Source: Leucobacter sp. UCMA 4100 (GTDB lineage Bacteria > Actinomycetota > Actinomycetes > Actinomycetales > Microbacteriaceae). Taken from it: DNA of 64,000 bases. The notes under the pieces were generated by a model, which did no database searches, was not told the origin of the DNA, and was given only the letters and a program-made list of their open reading frames with translations. Location: NCBI RefSeq assembly GCF_027853335.1, contig NZ_JAFEUS010000002.1, positions 1,844,514-1,908,513 of the forward strand, given 5' to 3'. How positions within the stretch are numbered: position 1 is the first letter of the stretch; the number at the start of each line of letters is the position of its first letter. The position numbers were made by a program, and so were the translations under genes. Shown here piece after piece: positions 59,586 through 64,000 of this stretch.

Positions 59586-60152
59586 ATGTCACAACACGGG
59601 GTGGTCGCCAGGGTGCGCCGCGAGCTGCGGCTGGCCGGGCGTGCGCTGCGGGCTTGGACACCCCGGCAGTACGGTGTCGCGGCGGCAACCGCACTCGGTT
59701 TTGCGCTGCTCGTCGGCATCGTTACCGTTCTCATTCCCAACCCCTGGTTCGCTCGCGATATCGAGACGGTGTGGTGGAACTATCCGGTGCTCGCCCTCAC
59801 CGCCGTCGGCTCAGGGATGCTGGCGGCAACCTACGTGCGCCCGCCTTCCGCTCAGCAAGTCGAGCCAGACGCAGCCCTCGCTTCGAAGGCCGAGAAGCGT
59901 AACGCTCGCATGGGCGTTGCCGGTGGCCTGCTCACCTGGTTCGCGGTTGGCTGCCCCGTCTGCAATAAGATCGCGCTCCTCGCCCTCGGCTACTCGGGCG
60001 CGATCACCTGGTTTGCGCCGCTGCAGCCGGTGCTCGCGGTTGTCGCGCTGGCCCTCACTTGCCTCGCGCTCATCTGGCGGCTGCGCGGCCAGGTAGCCTG
60101 CCCGGTCACCCCAAACCCCGACCAGCGTAACCGCGAAGAGGTCTCAGTATGA
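59586..60152 (+). CDS. Small membrane protein with CPVC motif
   Basis: 188 aa. Four hydrophobic segments, about 32-50, 65-83, 110-130 and 135-160. Cys123-Pro-Val-Cys126 (VGCPVCNKIALLALGYSG) lies at the start of the third or fourth helix, a CxxC pair at the membrane as in thiol-relay proteins; a further Cys is in QVACPV near the end. GAAAGG precedes ATG 59586 (ATG 59571 lies before it). First gene of the blaI operon; ATGA overlap with blaI. Probably part of the disulfide relay. Confidence 0.8.
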   Translation: MSQHGVVARVRRELRLAGRALRAWTPRQYGVAAATALGFALLVGIVTVLIPNPWFARDIETVWWNYPVLALTAVGSGMLAATYVRPPSAQQVEPDAALASKAEKRNARMGVAGGLLTWFAVGCPVCNKIALLALGYSGAITWFAPLQPVLAVVALALTCLALIWRLRGQVACPVTPNPDQRNREEVSV

Positions 60153-60547
60153 ACGACGTGAATCACGAAGCACACCGACGGGGCGCTGACGGTGAACCCG
60201 TGAGGCTCGGCGCGCTCGAAGCGCAGGTCATGGAGGTGCTCTGGCAGGCCTCGCCGCAGACGGTTCGCGAGATCATCGAGCAGCTCGCCGCCCCTGCCGC
60301 CTACACGACGATCGCAACGGTGCTCACAAACCTGCGCAAGAAGGGGCTCGTGTGCACCCGCAAAGACGGCCACGCGACGCTGTACGGTGCGTGCCAGAGT
60401 CGCGAAGAGCACGCCGCCAACATTATGGATCATGCCCTGACCGCGAGCGGTGACCGGGCCGCCTCGATTCTGCACTTCGTGAACACGATGCCCGAAGACG
60501 ACGTCGCGTTGCTCAAGCAACTGCTGCTGGGCGAAAAGGCTGACTAA
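60149..60547 (+). CDS. BlaI/MecI/CopY-family transcriptional repressor
   Basis: 132 aa. The winged helix LGALEAQVMEVLWQ...TVREIIEQL...YTTIATVLTNLRKKG is typical of BlaI, with wing HATLYGA and a C-terminal dimerisation helix set (EDDVALLKQLL). Co-translated with a downstream M56 metalloprotease as in BlaI-BlaR1. The palindromes before both operons of this cluster fit BlaI-type operators. No beta-lactamase or copper ATPase gene is adjacent, so the regulated process is probably thiol redox. Confidence 0.92.
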   Translation: MNDVNHEAHRRGADGEPVRLGALEAQVMEVLWQASPQTVREIIEQLAAPAAYTTIATVLTNLRKKGLVCTRKDGHATLYGACQSREEHAANIMDHALTASGDRAASILHFVNTMPEDDVALLKQLLLGEKAD

Positions 60548-61536
60548 TGCTGACCGCGGTCATGGTCGTGAGCCTGCCAGCGCTGCTGCTGGTGGCGGCA
60601 GTCGGGGCCCCACGGCTGCTGCGTCACGCGGCACCGGCGCTCGCGCGTGCGCCGCGCTTTGCGACTTTCGCGCTCATGTCGACCGCGCTCCTGTGGGTTG
60701 CCGCGCTCGTCGCGATCGGGCCCGTGATCGCCTGGGTCAGCACCGGGCCCGCGTGGCTTCCCGAGCAGGCGGCCGCCGTGTGCAGCAGGTGCCTAAGCGC
60801 CGCATCGCCGCTCGGTGAGAGCGCGGTCACGCTCGCGATTCCCGCGGTTCTGCCGCTTGCTCTGCCGTTGCTCGGCCTCGCCGCCGTCGCTGCGGGCCTC
60901 ATTCGTGAGGGCCTCGCGGTACGGCGGGCACGTGCGTCACTCGCTACCTCGCTCGCGGCACAGGCAGAGCCGTGCAGGCTGCTGGGCACCAGTGTGCTGC
61001 TCACGAGCGATGAGGCGCCCGTTGCCTTCTCGCTTCCGGGGAGGTCGGGTGGCATCGTCATTTCCCGCGCAACGGTGCAACTGCTCGACGGGGCTGAGCT
61101 TTCGGCAGTGCTCGCCCACGAGCGGGCGCACCTCAGTCAGCACCATCACCGCTGCCTCACGGTGCTTCGCGGCGTGACCCACTTCTTTCGATCTGTGCCC
61201 GGTATTCGCGCCGTGCGCGATGCGGTTCCGCACTACCTTGAAATCGCAGCCGATCAGGCGGCGAAGGCTGAGACGGGCACCACGGCACTCGCCGCGGCCC
61301 TGCTCAAACTCGGCCAGCCTGCTGACCTGCAGCCCGCGCGAGCGACGGGGCAGACGACCCCACACGTGGTGCTGCACGCCGCTGGCTCTGAGCGCATTCG
61401 TCACCTTACGGGGCAGCCGTTGCCGCCCGCGAGCAGGGCGCTCGCCGTCGCTGCTGGTCTCTATGCCGTGATGCTCGTGGCGACGGTGAGCGCGGTGCAC
61501 CTGCCCTACGTTCTGGCGGTGCTGACGGGATGCTGA
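60547..61536 (+). CDS. M56-family membrane metalloprotease (BlaR1-like, no penicillin-binding domain)
   Basis: 329 aa. About four helices, zinc motif HERAH (191-195, VLAHERAHLSQHHH) on a cytoplasmic loop. An external CSRC pair (Cys79, Cys82) lies between helices 2 and 3. It lacks the C-terminal beta-lactam sensor of BlaR1. Family role: on receiving a signal it cleaves the partner repressor. The CxxC pair could make it redox-sensing; inference. Start and preceding stop overlap (taATG). Confidence 0.9.
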   Translation: MLTAVMVVSLPALLLVAAVGAPRLLRHAAPALARAPRFATFALMSTALLWVAALVAIGPVIAWVSTGPAWLPEQAAAVCSRCLSAASPLGESAVTLAIPAVLPLALPLLGLAAVAAGLIREGLAVRRARASLATSLAAQAEPCRLLGTSVLLTSDEAPVAFSLPGRSGGIVISRATVQLLDGAELSAVLAHERAHLSQHHHRCLTVLRGVTHFFRSVPGIRAVRDAVPHYLEIAADQAAKAETGTTALAAALLKLGQPADLQPARATGQTTPHVVLHAAGSERIRHLTGQPLPPASRALAVAAGLYAVMLVATVSAVHLPYVLAVLTGC

Positions 61537-61760
61537 TGCCAATGATGAGGCGCGAACGTCGCGCCGTACCAACCGAGAGTGAGCGAGCGATGACTGTTCA
61601 TACACCCACCGGCAACCACCAGGTCGATCGCCCGAGGCGGCGGCTCTCAGAGGTCGCCTTTGTCGCGTTCGGGGCCACGGTCTTTGGAGCGGGTTTGCTC
61701 GCGGTCACAACCTACTGCGTGACCTGCGTGTACCCCGCGACGGTGACCGGGCTGGGCTAG
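61530..61760 (+). CDS. Small membrane protein ending in a CxxC motif
   Basis: 76 aa from ATG 61530, or 56 aa from ATG 61590; the start is undecided because no good ribosome-binding site is seen. A basic segment (RPRRRLSE) is followed by one helix (VAFVAFGATVFGAGLLAVTT) and an external tail TYCVTCVYPATVTGLG. It overlaps the end of the M56 gene and is the last gene of the operon. Unrecognised. Confidence 0.6.
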   Translation: MLMPMMRRERRAVPTESERAMTVHTPTGNHQVDRPRRRLSEVAFVAFGATVFGAGLLAVTTYCVTCVYPATVTGLG

Positions 61761-61786
61761 GGCGCCCTGCCCGGCATTGCCGAGTG

Positions 61787-62173
61787 TTACTGCTTGGTCT
61801 GCTGCGCGCGAAGCAGATCGCGGATCTCGGTGAGCAGGTCTTCTTGTGACGGCGCCTCTTCGATCTCGGCGGCCGGTCGTGACTCGCGTGCCTTGTTCAT
61901 CGGCAGAACGAAGATGAAGTACACCACGGCAGCCACGATGAGGAAGTTAATGATGGCGCCGATGAGCGCGCCGAACGCGATAGCGCTGTCGCCGATGGGC
62001 ACCATGAGTGCGTTGTCGAGTGAGTCGGCCTTGAACACCACACCAATGATGGGGTTGATGAGCGACTCGACGACGCGCTCGACAACGGTGTTGAACGCGG
62101 CGCCGATGACAACGGCAACCGCGAGGTCAATGACGTTGCCGCGCATAATGAAGTCTTTAAAACCCTTGAACAT
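61787..62173 (-). CDS. mscL: Large-conductance mechanosensitive channel
   Basis: 128 aa. MFKGFKDFIMRGNVIDLAVAVVIG is the standard amphipathic N-terminus and first helix; the second helix is about 65-88 and a charged C-terminal bundle follows (DLLTEIRDLLRAQ). Homopentameric pore opening under hypo-osmotic membrane tension. ATG 62173 has GAAGGGGA upstream; the ATG at 62239 would add a foreign leader. Confidence 0.96.
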   Translation of the reverse strand: MFKGFKDFIMRGNVIDLAVAVVIGAAFNTVVERVVESLINPIIGVVFKADSLDNALMVPIGDSAIAFGALIGAIINFLIVAAVVYFIFVLPMNKARESRPAAEIEEAPSQEDLLTEIRDLLRAQQTKQ

Positions 62174-62258
62174 CGAATCCCCTTCGTTCGGGTGCAGCAG
62201 CGGTTCTGCGGCACTCCCCTTCTTAAGAATCTTAATCAAGAATGTCGGTGGTAGTCAG

Positions 62259-62264
62259 TAGACT
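62259..62264 (+). promoter_or_regulatory. -10 hexamer TAGACT, probable leaderless start
   Basis: TAGACT, 6 nt, then ATG 62271. Confidence 0.55.
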
Positions 62265-62270
62265 TTTCGC

Positions 62271-63026
62271 ATGAAGAGCGAAGCCCGTGAACACCTAGAA
62301 ATTGAACGCAAGTATGAGGTCGGCCTCGACGCAAAGATGCCGGGCTCATTTGTTCCTGCGGGGCTCGAAGCAGCGAACCCCGAAGTGTTCGAACTTGAGG
62401 CGGTCTACTGCGATACCGCTGAGTTCTTGCTCGCGAGGCACCGTATTGCTGTGCGCAGGCGAACCGGCGGTACCGACGCGGGTTGGCACATCAAGGCGCG
62501 CGGCACCGAGGGCGTACACGAGATGGAATGGCCGGTGAGCGATGAGGCACCGGCCGAGCTGCTCGACGCGCTTGCCGAACTCGTGGGCCGCAGGGTTGAC
62601 GAGCTCCGTCCCATCGCGACGATCTCGACGGTGCGCACGAGCATCGTCCTGCGTGATGCCGCTGGCGTCGACGTGGTCGAGGTGGTCGACGACCTCGTGA
62701 GGGCTCACGACGGCGTACGCGACGTTGCCCGGGTTTGGCGAGAGTGGGAGGCAGAGTTGCTGCCAGGCGCCGACGAGTCGTTGCTCGGCCTGCTCGAGCC
62801 CGAGCTCACCGCTGCCGGGGCTAGGCCCTCGCTCAGCGAGTCTAAAATTGGAAGGGCGATGGGCACCGCCTTTGAGACGGCAGCGCGAAGGGGCGACAGC
62901 CCAGAACAGCTCGCGGCCCTCGCGGTCTCTGACGCGGCCGATCGTTTGGCCGCGTTCCCCGAGGCGGCAGACGACGCAGCGCGCGTCGCTCAGCTCCGAA
63001 AGATCGCACGCAATCTTGAGGCTTGA
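62271..63026 (+). CDS. CYTH-domain protein (triphosphate tunnel metalloenzyme)
   Basis: 251 aa. The CYTH signature ExExK is at residues 10-14 (EIERKYEVG), with tunnel strands YCDTAEFLLARHRIAVRRR and GWHIKARG and the acidic return strand VVEVVDDLVRAHD. Enzymes of this fold hydrolyse triphosphates or polyphosphate. There is a short helical C-terminal extension but no full CHAD domain. Its stop region touches the next small gene's promoter. Confidence 0.9.
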   Translation: MKSEAREHLEIERKYEVGLDAKMPGSFVPAGLEAANPEVFELEAVYCDTAEFLLARHRIAVRRRTGGTDAGWHIKARGTEGVHEMEWPVSDEAPAELLDALAELVGRRVDELRPIATISTVRTSIVLRDAAGVDVVEVVDDLVRAHDGVRDVARVWREWEAELLPGADESLLGLLEPELTAAGARPSLSESKIGRAMGTAFETAARRGDSPEQLAALAVSDAADRLAAFPEAADDAARVAQLRKIARNLEA

Positions 63027-63031
63027 CGCAA

Positions 63032-63037
63032 TATGCT
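63032..63037 (+). promoter_or_regulatory. -10 hexamer TATGCT, probable leaderless start
   Basis: TATGCT, 6 nt, then ATG 63044. Confidence 0.5.
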
Positions 63038-63043
63038 GGGGGT

Positions 63044-63217
63044 ATGTCTGAAATCAATGCGCGGGCCAGGAAAAAGCAGATTATCGTCGGTCTCGTGTCA
63101 GGTGCGGTCACCGGTGTCATCATTAGTGCGCTCACGCAGTTTTGGTGGTGGCTCCCGACCGGAATGATCCTGGGGCTGGCGAGCGGCATGCTCATGAAGC
63201 CACCCGCGCAGAAGTAA
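63044..63217 (+). CDS. Small two-helix membrane protein, unknown
   Basis: 57 aa. Basic N-terminus (INARARKKQ), then two hydrophobic stretches, IIVGLVSGAVTGVIISAL and WWWLPTGMILGLASGML, with a tryptophan cluster between. No family recognised. ATG 63044 is favoured over ATG 63023 by the -10 hexamer 6 nt upstream. Confidence 0.6.
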   Translation: MSEINARARKKQIIVGLVSGAVTGVIISALTQFWWWLPTGMILGLASGMLMKPPAQK

Positions 63218-63264
63218 CGTAAGGTGCGGGCAAATGGGGGCCCGCAGAAAGTGAGAGTGACGAC

Positions 63265-64000
63265 GTGCAGCAAACCGTGTTCGAACGTCAGCGCCCGGCC
63301 GCAAAGATCGTTGAAGATGCCTTGCGTGACACCAAGCTCTCTTGCTTCTGGATCGACGACGTCAAACCCCAGACCACGAGATACCCGGTACTCGGCGGAG
63401 ATCTGAGCGCTGAGTACATCGTCGTTGGCGCTGGCTATGCGGGTCTGTGGACCGCGATCAAGCTCAAAGAAGAGCGTCCCGATGCGCGGGTCGTCGTGCT
63501 CGAAGCCCGCCGAGTCGGGTGGGCCGCCTCCGGCCGTAACGGTGGGTTCTGCGAGGCCAGCATTACGCACGGCGAGGCAAACGCCGAGGCGCGGTGGCCA
63601 GATCACACCGAGCAGCTTCGCCAGGCCGGCCACGAGAACCTTGACGCGATGGAACGCTTCATCACCGAGCACAAGCTCGACGTCGATTGGGAACGCACGG
63701 GCCAAATCTCGGTGGCAAACGAAGACCACCAGACGCAGTGGCTCGGCGAAGACCCGAACCCGGGCGTCGTGACCCTCAGTGCGAGCGAGACGCAAGAGCG
63801 CATCGCATCGCCCACCTTCCTCGGGGCCGACTTCGATGCCATAGGCTGCGCGATCGTGCACCCCATGAAGCTCGCGCTTGAGCTTGCTCGGCACGCGCGC
63901 GAGCTCGGGGTCGAAATCTACGAAGAGTCGCGCGTCACGAAGCTCGACGGCAAAACTGACGGCCCTGTGACGCTGCACACTCACCTCGGCACCGTGACCG
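63265..64000 (+). CDS. FAD-dependent oxidoreductase, DAO/PuuB-like (3' partial)
   Basis: Frame open from GTG 63265 to the window end (245 codons). After about 50 residues comes the FAD-binding Rossmann motif VVGAGYAGLWTA (GAGYAG at 55-60) and EARRVGWAASGRNGG, the pattern of D-amino-acid-oxidase-like enzymes such as gamma-glutamylputrescine oxidase. The N-terminal extension SCFWIDD is also PuuB-like. Oxidises an amine or amino acid; substrate open. The rest lies beyond the window. Confidence 0.85.
   Translation, partial: MQQTVFERQRPAAKIVEDALRDTKLSCFWIDDVKPQTTRYPVLGGDLSAEYIVVGAGYAGLWTAIKLKEERPDARVVVLEARRVGWAASGRNGGFCEASITHGEANAEARWPDHTEQLRQAGHENLDAMERFITEHKLDVDWERTGQISVANEDHQTQWLGEDPNPGVVTLSASETQERIASPTFLGADFDAIGCAIVHPMKLALELARHARELGVEIYEESRVTKLDGKTDGPVTLHTHLGTVT

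Noticed and set aside
60149-61536. Beta-lactam resistance regulator pair
   Set aside because: The M56 protein has no penicillin-binding sensor domain and there is no beta-lactamase or PBP2a-like gene nearby.

Overview
The window is about 64 kb of high-GC DNA from an actinobacterium, most likely of the family Microbacteriaceae (Leucobacter-like). The basis is gene content and order: a UPF0336/MaoC pair followed by MurB, an XPB helicase beside a helicase-associated protein, a cold-shock protein beside DUF3027, a DtxR/IdeR regulator divergent from an actinobacterial SerC, and a biotin carboxylase-BCCP fusion. Many genes also look leaderless, with a -10 hexamer 6-7 nt before the start codon. There are no phage, CRISPR or insertion-sequence genes. 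This is gene-family inference; no search was run.

Layout. 0-5.6 kb: quinone-reductase-type flavoprotein (cut by the window edge), Tat lipoprotein cupredoxin, luciferase-like monooxygenase, three tandem membrane-anchored proteins of unknown function, and a convergent polytopic membrane protein. 5.6-11.5 kb: acyl-CoA carboxylase alpha subunit, two dehydratases, murB, a 580-bp gap carrying two inverted copies of a 52-bp palindrome, and a MalY-type aminotransferase. 11.5-22 kb: two-component system, XPB and partner, cold-shock protein and DUF3027, serC, dtxR/ideR, gdhA. 22-24.5 kb: NlpC/P60 hydrolase, membrane protein with a small winged-helix regulator, tRNA-Arg(CCT).

24.5-39.2 kb is the accessory surface-structure region, starting next to the tRNA and visibly poorer in G+C in its first half. 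It holds a class C sortase, a SpaA-type major pilin (LPLTG), a 1199-aa LPLTG adhesin, a one-chain sigma factor/zinc-finger anti-sigma/transmembrane/extracellular-domain protein, a vWA adhesin lacking an anchor, and then a SipW-type signal peptidase among three proteins with TasA/CalY-like signal peptides, plus an LAMTG-anchored protein. A large LuxR (LAL) regulator lies convergent to it. I infer a pilus plus fibre-like secretion locus controlled by the tethered sigma factor.

42-53.7 kb: TetR, a CtpE-like P-type ATPase, a PadR-controlled acyl-CoA ligase/dienoyl-CoA reductase/NTF2 set, and an Lrp regulator divergent from a kinase/M23-like/class III aminotransferase fusion that resembles ammoniophospholyases. 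53.7-57 kb: copper genes (CopCD fusion, YcnI, His-rich membrane protein).

57-61.8 kb: a thiol-redox cluster (two DsbA-like proteins, CcdA, a CPVC membrane protein, a BlaI/CopY repressor, an M56 metalloprotease, a small CxxC membrane protein) whose two promoters share a near-identical 24-bp operator. The window ends with MscL, a CYTH protein, a 57-aa membrane protein and the start of an FAD-dependent amine oxidase-like gene.
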